A DNA stretch of 64,000 nt from Dermatemys mawii (taxonomy: Eukaryota > Chordata > Testudines > Dermatemydidae), in NCBI GenBank assembly GCA_007922305.1, contig ML677348.1, positions 17,778,699 through 17,842,698 on the forward strand, in the 5' to 3' direction. Every line of letters starts with the position of its first letter. The stretch's first letter is position 1. Both the position numbers and the translations under genes were made by a program. The notes below the pieces were generated by a model, which worked only from the letters and a program-made list of their open reading frames with translations, had not been told where the DNA came from and ran no database searches. Of the stretch, positions 10,450-20,091 are shown one piece after another.

Positions 10450-11400
10450 AGAAGGAGTAGTTGGTTCATCGCATTTGTCGTGCATGGGCCTCAGAGTCCT
10501 TAATGCAATGCCAGTGCGTGTCGAGGGGCCCTTCTCATCTTAATGGTGTCGCCCTTTATTTAGAACAACAATTCCAGGCTCTGGCAGGACCCTGCTTCTG
10601 CATAAATGCACGAAACTGTATTTGGGCTACTAGGCCCGTGAAGTCTTTTCAATGTGAAGGCTCCTTTTGAAGGATAGCCACCTGGATAAAACTGTACTTG
10701 CATACACGTTTGCAGGGTGAGGACCTAGGTTAAGGGCTAGCAGTTTTGCTTTGACCCCTCAGCTAGTCCAGATGGAGGGTAAGGGCTGGGAAATGCCCAG
10801 CCTGGAAATCACTATTGCTTAAGGACCTGATCCAGCTCCCACTGGCTTTCCTGAGAGGGAACATGTCAGGAAAACTAAGCACATGGGTGCTTGCAGGATC
10901 TTATCCTAAGTCAGTAATGATTGCAATAAATGCATACCTATCACATTCAGGTTGGGACTTTCTTCTAAGCTATTGGCTTTTTATAGGATTAGTTCATTAA
11001 TATGGCATAGCACTTTGAAAATGTGAAGTGCTCTATAAGGCCCCCGTCCTGTAATGTGATGTACGCAGGCAGACCCCTCCACCTACCTGAAGCCCTGTTG
11101 AAGTCAATGGGGCTTATGGGCACGCAGGGCTCCATCCACATGCATAACATTGCAAAATAAGGGTCCACGTGCCAAGGGTCTATCTTCTTTTATGGTTCCT
11201 GTCACCTTGCCAGGTAAGAATGCTTTTGGATCACTTTGGATGCATAATTATAAGTTATCATTCTGGAAGCCCTTTGCTGCTAATACATGTCAGTAAAAAT
11301 GCTGTCATCCTCTCTCTAATTTGTTTCTGTAAATCTATGCACTATATATCTGCCCTTTGGCCATCCTAGTACACTTTCTGTCCAGTTTATGGTGTTTGTC
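10450..11400. other. No gene seen
   Basis: Unique-looking sequence with short reading frames only. 11090-11160 ('gttgaagtcaatggggctt') resembles ancient repeat wording common in sauropsid DNA, but I cannot assign it. Confidence 0.45.
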
Positions 11401-11429
11401 ATATAGGCCTCAATCCTACAAAGCTTTAT

Positions 11430-11950
11430 GTTTTACTTAGGGGTGACATTGACACAGCTATATCAGGCTGTGAATGCTAGGCCTATAACAGGGTTTAAAA
11501 GAGAACTGGATAAATTCATGGAGGTTAAGTCCATTAATGGCTATTAGCCAGGCTGGGTAAGGAATGGTGTCCCTAGCCTGTGTTTGTCAGAGGAGGGTGA
11601 TGGATGGCAGGAGAGAGATCACTTGATCTTTACCTGTTAGGTTCAATCACTCCGGGGCACCTGGCATTGGCCACTGTTGGTAGACAGGATACTGGGCTAG
11701 ATGGACCTTTGGTCTGACCCAGTATGGCCTTTCTTATGTTCTTATATCAGGAGTGTGGAAAATCCATACACCCCTCCAAGAAATGTAGCTATACCAACCT
11801 AATCCCTGGTGTAGATAGTGCTCAGTGAGGGGAATTAACTACAGTGATAGAGGAACCCCACCTGTTGCTGTAGTGAGTGTCTACACTGAAGTTCTACAGT
11901 GTGCTGCAGCTGTGTCACTATACCATTTTAAGTGTAGACATACCCTTAAC
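11430..11950. mobile_element. Short DNA element interrupted by a CR1 copy
   Basis: Sequence left of the CR1 ('ggggtgacattgacacagctatatcag') continues on its right ('gtgtggaaaatccatacacccctccaagaaatgtagctatacc') to 'gtgtctacactgaag...aagtgtagacatacccttaa'. The repeated 'gtctacac' and 'tgtagaca' motifs resemble the termini of the element at 39927. Confidence 0.45.
11468..11742 (+). mobile_element. CR1 LINE 3' end with candidate 9-bp target duplication
   Basis: Typical CR1 tail: 'agaactggataaattcatggaggttaagtcc', 'actgggctagatggacctttggtctgacccagtatgg', ending 'cttatgttct'. It is flanked on both sides by TATATCAGG (11459-11467 and 11743-11751). Confidence 0.85.
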
Positions 11951-12276
11951 TTGCTGTACTATGAGTGTGAGTCATCCCATTGAAGCGAATCATCCCAATG
12001 AAGCCAATGCAATGACTTGCAATGTGTACATGGGACTCACTGCTCACAATATATAACACATAGTGTGTAAAGTTAAGCACACGCATACATCTTTGTAGGC
12101 ATGGGGCCTTTGATTGTAAACTCTGAGAGGCAAAGTGTTCTGGGTTATTTTGTGCCTTCAACAGCACCAAACACAATGTTACCATTTAAGATTAAGATTC
12201 ATTAACAATATTCTAATTTGAGTAGTTCACTATTTACCTCCTAGTCAAGAAAAACAACTACTTAAAAAAAAAGATG

Positions 12277-12520
12277 ACAAAGAGTCTTGTAGCACCTTAT
12301 AGACTAGCAGATGTTTACGAGTATAAGCTTTCATGGTCAAAGACCCACTTCGTCAGATGAATGTTGTGGAAATCTCCAGAGGCAGGTATAAGTATGTAGG
12401 CAGGAATCAGGCTAGAGATAACAAAGTAAATTCAATCGGGGAGAATGAGGCCCACTTCCAGCAACTGATCTGGAAGTGTGAACACCAAAAGAGGAGAAAC
12501 CTCTTTTAATACTGAACAAC
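12277..12520 (-). repeat. Short dispersed repeat (SINE-like), copy C
   Basis: 'agagtcttgtagcaccttatagactagcagatg', 'cacttcgtcagatgaatgttgtggaaat' and 'ccagaggcaggtataa' match copy A at 2155. The segment extends further right than copy A. Confidence 0.65.
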
Positions 12521-12536
12521 TACTTTTCTGATGATC

Positions 12537-12808
12537 TTAAGGCCTTATCTACATAGGAAAGCTTTACCAGTTATACTGGTAAAAATTCCCATGTGGACAC
12601 TCTTGTTCCAGTATAGGATTGCCTTTTTTCAGTTTATCTTAAATCTCTTCCCAAGGAACATAGAATAAACCCCTCCTCCCCACCAGAAAAGAGGCAATCT
12701 TATACCAGAATAGTAGTGTTTACATGAGTCTTGTACAGATATAACTGTACTGGTTTAAATTCACATCTTAGATTATACTGGAAAACTTATCTGTGTAGAC
12801 AAAGCCTT
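12537..12808. mobile_element. Non-autonomous DNA element with ~25-bp TIRs
   Basis: The left end taaggccttatctacataggaaa is the inverse of the right end acttatctgtgtagacaaagcctta. Internally two 'gtataactgtactggt/ttatactggtaaa' segments face each other. There is no ORF. Flanks allow a TA or TTA/TAA duplication, so Harbinger or mariner cannot be separated. Confidence 0.65.
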
Positions 12809-12809
12809 A

Positions 12810-14880
12810 GCATTTTTGATTAGGTGGGCCTGGGTGATTAGCCTTGTTAATTTGTCCCTGCTTATTTTAGTTGGTACCTTTCACTACAAGAACACTCTGG
12901 ATTATATTTTTGTAGATTTTTTTCTAGTTTTTCACAGACTATAAGGGTGTCTGGCTCAGATCCCCAAAGGTATTTAGAGATCTGAGCCTCTGACACTTGA
13001 AACATTTTCTCTATTGATTCAGCCCTTTTCCACTGGGCAACTTCTGCCTTCTTTTAGAGGAATATTTTCGAAGAGGGAGTTTGGCACCCAATTGTCATTT
13101 GAAAATGTCTTTATTACAAAGAGACCTGAAATTAGCCACACTGTGTGGGTTTTTTCCACAACTGTAACTCTTTGTCATTAGTGATTTGTCATTAAAAAAT
13201 GGCCTTCCTTTTGTGTCTCAACATCACTCATGATTTCAACACAACTCCCAAAGCAATGTTCACTGCAGCTGCACGGCCCAGCAGAGGGAGCTCAAAGTGT
13301 GCTTTAGTAGATCTTGTCCAAGAGGTGGTCACAGGGTTTGAGTTTGTTTGTTTAGTTGTAAATTTCTCAGTGATGAAATGGCAGGAATCACTGTTTTCTA
13401 AAAACGAAAGAAAATCCCTTTGATGAATACTTAGAATTTGGAGCACTTTTATGCATGAAACTGAAACAAATGGAAGGTAAGGTATATTTTACACTTATAA
13501 CCTGTAAATGGTATCTTTTAAAATGTGTTTTTCCCCCTTTCTTGGTCAGTTTTCCTGTTGCTTAGTCCTACTAAGTGATCTTCATATGAAAACTGCCTCT
13601 CTGCATTATAGTTACTATATTTATACCTGATAACATAAATTCCTTAAACTTTTCACAAATTCCCATACTAACCAAACAACAAAACCTTGATTTGGTTTGA
13701 TATATTGGATTAGGATTGTTGCAGCCACGAGTTAAAGTAGAGAGGTACATATGAGACTGAAGAGGGGAGGGAAACAGACCGAGCCCAAGCTAAGTGTAAT
13801 GAACATAGGGAACAAGCCACTATTAAGATCAATAAGTATAGTAAGTTGTAACTTATGTAAGGTCAATAAAAAAATTAATTAAATAAATGTGTCTAAGAAA
13901 CAGCTAGATATTTCTGGAAACTAGTAAGATGATGAGAAGATGAGGAGGAGCTTTTATATTTGCCCTTTTGGCAATAAAAGTTTTTACATGTGCTAGGTTT
14001 TTTTCCTAAGGGCCTGATCCTACAATCCTTGTGGACACACAATATGGATTCATTTCAGCTGGGGATTGTGTGTGTGGAATGGATTCAGGATCAGAAGGAA
14101 ACTATTTAGAGGATAGTGTGTAAATGCAATAGCTTGATTTCCCCTGTTCTGTATTCCTTGTGTAATAAAGTAGGAATGTGATGTTTTGTGATGCATGGTT
14201 CAATTGAGATGCTGACTTTTCTCAAGAATCATTGTGCTCAGAATATACAAGTATCAAGGGTGAGGGGACAATTTGAAAGGCCTCTGGGTCTGATTCTCTG
14301 TTGCCTTTTACACCAGTTCTACGGGCATAAAGGAGCCATAAACCAGCCAATATGCTTCCTACATAATAGAAGTGGACTTAAACCAAAATCTGAGATCAGA
14401 ACATCTCTGACTTTTCATTGTTCAAAATATGTATCCAGTTCTGACTTTTGTGCCTTGGGCCTCATTCTAATTATTAGTACTTTTATTATTACTAATTGTT
14501 CTGCACTGTCTATGCTTTACCAGTGTTGCCAGCTCTCATGGTTCATCATGAGACTTGAAATACTTGGTGTATTTTCTTAAAGCCCCAAGTCTTGAGGGTA
14601 AGTGATTATATTAGAATCTTAGCTTTCATATTTTGAATAAAAGTACATACCTAACCTTCACCTTTGTGGAGGAAGGCTTGAAACCATGACCTGAGTGTAT
14701 CCTAAATGGTCAGAAGGTTGAAGACAAATAAATAGAACCACAAATGTTTAGTTTTGAGGGTTCTAAGTGAGATTTTTATGCTGATCTTATTATACTTGGA
14801 GGTCCAATTCATCCTGGGGTTTACAGTACTGCTTTACAGCCATTTAAAAAGACATGAATCTGGTTCTGATCTCAAAGCTA
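12810..14880. other. No gene seen
   Basis: AT-rich. Reading frames such as 13199-13423 and 14188-14580 show no recognisable domains and no splice context. Confidence 0.5.
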
Positions 14881-14889
14881 TTTTCAGAA

Positions 14890-15405
14890 GTGTGAATTGA
14901 CAGTGGTCCATTACTAGACAGAAATGATAATGCAGGAAAGGCAGAAGTGTTCAAGAAATACTTCTGTACTTGGGAAAATGTGGGATGATGTATTCATATT
15001 ATATGATAATGACGATAAAACACTTTCCATAGATGTAGTTTAACTTCTGTATTTGGGAAGGCAGTTCCAATCAGCCCAACCGAACCATGGGGGAGGGGGT
15101 GGGGAGGCACAAATTCTGCACGTGCCTGAGGCTTGCAGTTTAGGGGAGACAGTGCCACTGGTTTCCCAGATTTACACTCATGATTCCAACAGTCACTCAG
15201 GAGAATGTTAAAAGACAGCTACTAATGTTCTACATTTTAAAATCAGCAGGTCAAGTTAATTTGTATCTGAGAGTTTTAAAAGAACTGGCCAAGAACCTCA
15301 CTATATCATCATTGTTAATGTTCAATGTTTTGAAACAGTGGGGAAGTTCCACAAGACTGGAAAAAAGCTAGTGTTGTGCCAATATATTAAAAGGGTAAAT
15401 GGGAT
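14890..15405 (+). mobile_element. CR1 LINE, left part (before the Gypsy insertion)
   Basis: Reads the pre-RT region of CR1: 'gaaaggcagaagtgttcaagaaatacttctgt', 'gaatgttaaaagacagctactaatgttc', 'gagttttaaaagaactggcc' and 'ggggaagttccacaagactggaaaaaagctagtgttgtgcc'. It stops at 'aagggtaaatgggat', and the same element resumes at 20092. A stretch around 15050-15175 is unlike CR1 and may be another small insertion. Confidence 0.8.
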
Positions 15406-16012
15406 TGTCATAAGTATAAAGTAGCCTAAAATTAGTGTTTACCTGTAAGGGGTTAAGCTAATGGTAACCTAAAAGGTGGACAACTAACCAATAAGAAATT
15501 CCTCAAAAGACAGAAGGATTTTAAGTTTCAGTTTCTCTCTGGGTCTCTCTCTGCTCAACTCGGCTATGGAATAAACCACACCTATTTCTTTTACTATAAC
15601 TATCAGTTTTTTATCAAGTAAGGTAGTAAGTAAGTTTACCTTCTTTTTATCACTTAAAAAACTCTTCAGTTGGTAAAAATTTATCTCTGTGTTTCTCTAA
15701 TACTGTAAGCTTCATCAGGAGGAGAAATTCGGGGAGGGGGTTGTCTGTAACTCTTTATTAATTATTGTAAATGCTGTTCTATTAATGGTTATAAGGGATT
15801 TATTCCTTTCTTTTTTTCTTTTATTAAAATCTTTCTTTTAAAAATCTGACTGCTTGTTTCCCATTGTGTAAAATCCTGGTTTTGGATCAGGCACGTCTTG
15901 CAAAATCAGGCAAAATTTGTTTTTTTTCTCTCAAGCTTCCCAGGGAAGGAAAAAGTTTGGGGATTTAGTGGAAAGGAAAAGAAGGGTCCCAAACTACCCT
16001 AGCCTTAGTTTG
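15406..16012 (+). repeat. 5' LTR of the Gypsy element
   Basis: Starts TGTCATAAGTATAAAG directly after CR1 sequence. It contains 'attaaaatctttctttta' (a polyadenylation-type signal near 15824) and T-rich U5 sequence. It is followed by 'tggtggcagcgtaccagg' at 16014, a likely primer-binding site. The right edge is estimated from that site. Confidence 0.6.
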
Positions 16013-16709
16013 GTGGTGGCAGCGTACCAGGTCCAAACACAAAAGAAGTTGTGTTCTGGAAAAAAACATTTTAACCCAAATTGGTAAAATAAGCTGGGGG
16101 GGGTATTTTTTTTTCATGCGGGTCCCCACATCTGTACCCTAGAGTTCAGAGTGAGGAGGCAATCCTGATATGGTGGCAGTGGTGGGATGAAATTTTGTGA
16201 ATCTAAAAAACAGAATTTTGCAGAAAGCAGTTTAAATTTCCACAGTTACTGAAAACAAGCAGTTTTTTTCTGAGGTAAGAATGCTAATGACCACTCAGCA
16301 AGAACAAAGCAGGGAAGAGTGCTGAGGTAAACACCACAGGGGATCACTCTGGTGAAACTTGTTCCACAGGTTTTGGAGCTGCAGATAGCTCCAAGCTTTG
16401 TCTTTTTCAACTGCCTGAGGGCAGAGAGCTGAAGGGTTTGGGGTTTTTTTGAGAGGGTTTTCTCCTGCTGGATAGCAGAGAGTAGCCCAGGTTTGCAGTT
16501 AAGAGTTTAATAGGCTCGTTAAGTGCTAGGTAACCATCCCAGGGGTCCCTGTGGGGGGGAGAAAACTGGCCAATCCAGTTCTCTGAGAATTGGATAGGGG
16601 GTCTTTCTCCCTCTGCTGGTAGGATTAAAACCCTGCTGAAAATTTTCCAAGTGATATCTTTGTAATTAGTTTAGGGAGTGTAGTAGGCTGAGTACAGTAA
16701 AGCAGGAAA

Positions 16710-17795
16710 ATGAGTACCTGTGAAGCAACTGCTAAGCTAGAGCTGGCTAAACTGGAAGCATTAGAAAAAGAACATCAAAGGCTGATGGAGAGAGAGGAAG
16801 CAGCCCAAAAGAGAGAGGCAGCCTCCCATAAAAGGGCTATGGAAGCCCAGATTGAGAGACAGAAGCATGAACTGGCTGTTTTGGAGCTGCAGAGACAATT
16901 TCCTCCAGCTGCTGGCTCCACTTCCCCAAAAATCCACAAATGGGAGCGACTGTGCCCACAGTATGATGAGTCCAACAACATTGCCGAATATTTCATCACC
17001 TTTAAGAGACTGTGCACTCTACATAAAATCCCTGAAGATCAAAAGATGACCACATTGATAGCAAAATTGACTGGCTGAACTCTGGACATCTTCAATAAGA
17101 TGCCTATTGAAGATGCTTCAAACTATGGTAAATTTAAGGGTTTGGTTTTAAAACAATTTCAAGTTACACCTGACACTTACAGAGTAAAATTTAGAGCCCT
17201 TAAGAGAGGGGCTGGACTAAGTCATCTGGCTTATGTAAACCATATGAAGGATCTGTTAGATAAATGGGTCAAAGGAAGGGGTGTAACTACCTTTGAAGGA
17301 GTATGTGATTTAGTTCTACAGGAGCAGTTCCTGACTATGACCAGTGATGATGTAAAACTGTGGTTATGGGATACGAAAATGGACTCAGCAGAAAGTCTTG
17401 CTGCTTATGAGGATCAATATGAGCAGTCCCAGATTGCCAGAGAGGCGGGGAAAATCGGGACACAAGGCGGGGAAGTGGCAGAAAAGAAAAAACCTAATAG
17501 TGGCTGGAGTGGATCCCAGAAGGGGCAACCCGGGACCACATCCTATCAGAGGAGGCAGCCCCAGACCCCACCTACCTCCCAAGAAAAACCCCTAATACCT
17601 CATCATTCCACACCACCAGTCTCCAGCAACCAACCTCGAACCAGTGACCAGTCAGCTGGGCGATGTTTTAAATGTCATGAGCTGGGGCATATTAAGGTCA
17701 ACTGCCCCAAGAACACCAACCGAACGCTGTGCATTACCCCGAAGCCACACTCAAGGTCCTCAAGCCCAGATACCTCCCAGATACTCTCAGAGTGA
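16710..17795 (+). pseudogene. Gypsy gag, broken by one in-frame stop
   Basis: The frame opens at MSTCEATAKLELAKLEAL (coiled, charged) and is interrupted by TGA at 17076-17078. It continues in the same frame to 17795, so the halves 16710-17078 and 17100-17795 are one gene. Before and after the stop is the capsid core (WERLCPQYDESNNIAEYF; FKGLVLKQFQVTPDTYRVKF). Next comes a segment related to the SCAN domain (LSHLAYVNHMKDLLDKW, FLTMTSDDVKLWLWD), known to derive from Gmr1-like Gypsy capsids. A CCHC zinc knuckle, CFKCHELGHIKVNC, lies near 17663-17704. It packages element RNA in living copies; this copy is inactive. Confidence 0.85.
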
Positions 17796-17804
17796 AGGGA
17801 AACT

Positions 17805-18110
17805 GTGAGAGTGGGCGGAAAGAAGGTTACAGCATGGAGGGACACTGGAGCTCAGATGTCATTTATCCACCAATCCTTAGTGAACCCCAAGTTAATCAAC
17901 CCAGAGGTTAAAGTGACAATTCAACCCTTCAAGTCAAAATCTCTCAACTTACCTACAGCCAATTTACCTATCCAGTACAAGGGCTGGTCAAAAGGTGAAC
18001 TTTTGCAGTCTATAACGATTATCCCATTCCCATGCTGCTGGGGGATGATCTAGCCAATCATGTGAAGCTAGCCAAGAGGATGGGAATGGTCACCCGCAGC
18101 CAGGCTAAGC
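17805..18110 (+). pseudogene. Gypsy aspartic protease, frameshifted
   Basis: The active-site region AWRDTGAQMSFIH is present at about 17832-17870. The frame then shifts near 18030, where the domain ends as MLLGDDLANHVKLAKRM followed by VTRSQAKQ. The family cleaves the Gag-Pol polyprotein. The frameshift disables it. Confidence 0.75.
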
Positions 18111-18600
18111 AAGCCTGCACACCTATCCCTGTTCATGAGCCTTCCACCAGGGGCCCAACTGGGTTACCAAAGACCCCAATGACAATGGTGAAGCCGAATT
18201 CCCTACCAACGACTGAAACAGCCGTGGAGAATCCAGTCCCAGAGACACAGCCCAAGCCAGTCCCCGGACCGGAACTGGCAAAGCAACCAACACCTGAACC
18301 ATCGCCAGCACTGAGCCCAGCGCTTGCAACCCCATCTATCACTCCACCCCCAGAGGGCGACCTCGAGCCAGCACTGACAGCAGCAGCTACACTAACCCAA
18401 GAGGCTCAGCTGGAGCCTGAAATGCAACCAGGTGCACCAGCGGAGAGCGGTCCACCGCCAGTGGAAACAACCCCATCACCTCCATCACTTCCCGAGGAAC
18501 CCAACCCAAGTCCACAACCCAGTAAGGAACTAATATCTCCAGCAACAAAAGAACAGTTCCAGGCCAAACAGAAAGCAGACAAAAGCCTCCAAAAAGCTTG
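18111..18600 (+). pseudogene. Proline-rich Pol spacer between protease and integrase
   Basis: Open in the frame starting at 18032. Rich in Pro, Glu, Thr and Ala (PETQPKPVPGPELAKQPTPE and similar) with no known fold. It ends with a basic SKELISPATKEQFQAKQKAD segment that leads into integrase. Its sits where a reverse transcriptase would lie in an ordinary Ty3/Gypsy element. Confidence 0.6.
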
Positions 18601-18639
18601 GACGGTGGCACGGAGCAACCCACCGCCTCTCAGCAATAT

Positions 18640-19830
18640 CAATCGATCCTGGTTTGTGGTCAAAAATGGACTTCTATACAAGAAAACTCTTTCTAGGGGA
18701 CACCAGAAAAACTGGCAGCCTCAAAGACAGTAGGCAGTTCCAGCTAAGTACCCGGTAAAGCTCCTGAGCTTAGCCCACAATCACCCTAGTGGTCATGCCG
18801 GGGTGAACAGAACCAAAAACCGTGTGGGAAAGTCATTCCACTGGAGGGGGATGGGCAGGGACATTGCTCATTATGTCCAGTTTTGTAAGGTGTGCCAAAA
18901 AGTGGAAAGCCCCAAGACCAGGTAAAGGCCCCTCTCCAGCCACTCCCCATAATTGAGGTTCCATTCCAGCAAGTAGCTGTGAATATTCTGGGTCCTTTCC
19001 CAAAAAAAACACCCCAAAAAAAGCAGTACATACTAACTTTCATGAATTTTGCTACCCAATGGCCAGAAGCAGTAGCTCTAAGCAACCCCAGGGCTAAAAC
19101 TGTGTGCCATGCATTAACAGACGTTTTTGCCATGGTGGGTTGGCCCTCCGACATCCTTACAAATTTGAAAACCAATTTCCTGGCAGGGACCATGAAAAGT
19201 CTGTGGAAAGCTCATGGGGTGAACCACTTGGTTGCCACCCCTTACCACCATCAAACAAATGGCTTCGTGGAATAGTTTAATGAAACTTTAGGGGCCATAA
19301 TACAAAAATTTGTAAATGAGCACTCCAATGATTGGGACCTAGTGTTACAGCAGTGGCTCTTTGCCTACAGGGCTGTACCACATCCCAGTTTAGGGTTCTC
19401 ACCCTTTGAACTTGTGTAGGGCCGTGAGGTTAAAGGGCCATTACAGTTGGTAAAACAGCAATGGGAGGGGTTTACACCTCCTCCAGGAATTAACATTCTG
19501 GACTTTGTAACCAACCTACAAAACACCCTCCGAACCTCTTTAGCCCTTGTTAAAAAAACCTAAAAAATGCTCAGGCAAAGCAAAAGGCCTGGTATAATAA
19601 ACATGCCAAAAAACGTTCCTTTAAAGTAGGGGACCAGGTGATGGTCTTGAAGGCGCTTCAAGCCCATAAGATGGAAGCGTCATGGGAAGGACCCTTTACG
19701 GTCAAGGAGCGCCTGGGAGCAGTTAACTATCTCATAGCATTCCCTAACTCAACCCTAAAGCCTAAAGTGTACCATGTTAACTCTCTAAAGCCTTTTTATT
19801 CCAGAGAATTAAAGGTTTGTCAGTTTACAG
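18640..19830 (+). pseudogene. Gypsy integrase, multiply broken
   Basis: NRSWFVVKNGLLYKK opens the domain. A stop at 18731 precedes the HHCC zinc-binding region (LAHNHPSGHAG... QFCKVCQK, about 18770-18903). The core is in another frame from 18892: VNILGPF and LTNLKTNF carry Asn where the two catalytic Asp residues of the D,D-35-E triad are expected, while the Glu in NGFVE is present. Further stops lie at 19274 and 19418, among others. The C-terminal GPY/F module (WEGPFTVKERLGAVNYLI) is at 19638-19800. The family inserts element DNA; this copy cannot. Confidence 0.8.
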
Positions 19831-19921
19831 CCCAGGGAGGAGATGACGCTGAGTGGCCTAAAGGTGTCTACTGTAAAGAAAACAGTAACGGTGGCGTGGA
19901 AAGGGTAAACTACTCAAACGC

Positions 19922-20086
19922 ATGCAGCGCCGGCAAATCAAAAAGCTGTGCACTAGCTTCATGCCACTATTCTCAACCACCCCAGCACAGACTGAACGGG
20001 CACACCACTCCATTGACACAGGTAATGCCCACCCAGTGAGAGCCCAACCTTACCAGGTGGCTCCTCACGGCAAAGCTGCTATAGAA
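19922..20086 (+). pseudogene. N-terminal stub of Gypsy reverse transcriptase
   Basis: After the integrase the frame reads FMPLFSTTPAQTERAHHSID and TGNAHPVRAQPYQVAPHGKA. This is the 'H-I-T-G...P-R..P' entry strand that begins Gypsy reverse transcriptases. The catalytic part is missing, and CR1 sequence follows directly. Confidence 0.7.
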
Positions 20087-20091
20087 CGGAT

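Larger units (their letters stand above)
9480..10450. promoter_or_regulatory. CpG-island promoter region
   Basis: This is the only long stretch that is both GC-rich and CpG-dense outside recognisable repeats. CG dinucleotides are frequent through 9590-10440 (for example cggcggcg, gccgccgccgcag, gcgcgcc), whereas the surroundings are CpG-poor. That pattern marks a constitutive vertebrate promoter. A consensus minus-strand splice donor at 9862 points to transcription toward lower coordinates. A TG repeat lies at its left edge (9532-9557). Nearby long reading frames are products of GC richness, not genes. Confidence 0.7.
15406..20086 (+). mobile_element. Truncated Gmr1-like Ty3/Gypsy retrotransposon (LTR-gag-PR-IN-start of RT)
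   Basis: A 5' LTR starts TGTCATAAG. Then come gag (16710-17795) with a SCAN-related capsid region and a CCHC knuckle, an aspartic protease (DTGA), a proline-rich spacer, an integrase (zinc-binding region, core, GPY/F module) and finally the first residues of a reverse transcriptase, where the element breaks off. Integrase before reverse transcriptase is the Ty1/copia-like order described for the Gmr1-like group of Ty3/Gypsy elements. Stops and frameshifts throughout show it is dead. It lies inside a CR1 that resumes directly at the right edge; no 3' LTR is present. Confidence 0.85.

Noticed and set aside
14188..14580. 130-aa + frame
   Set aside because: No domain, atypical composition, no splice or promoter context.
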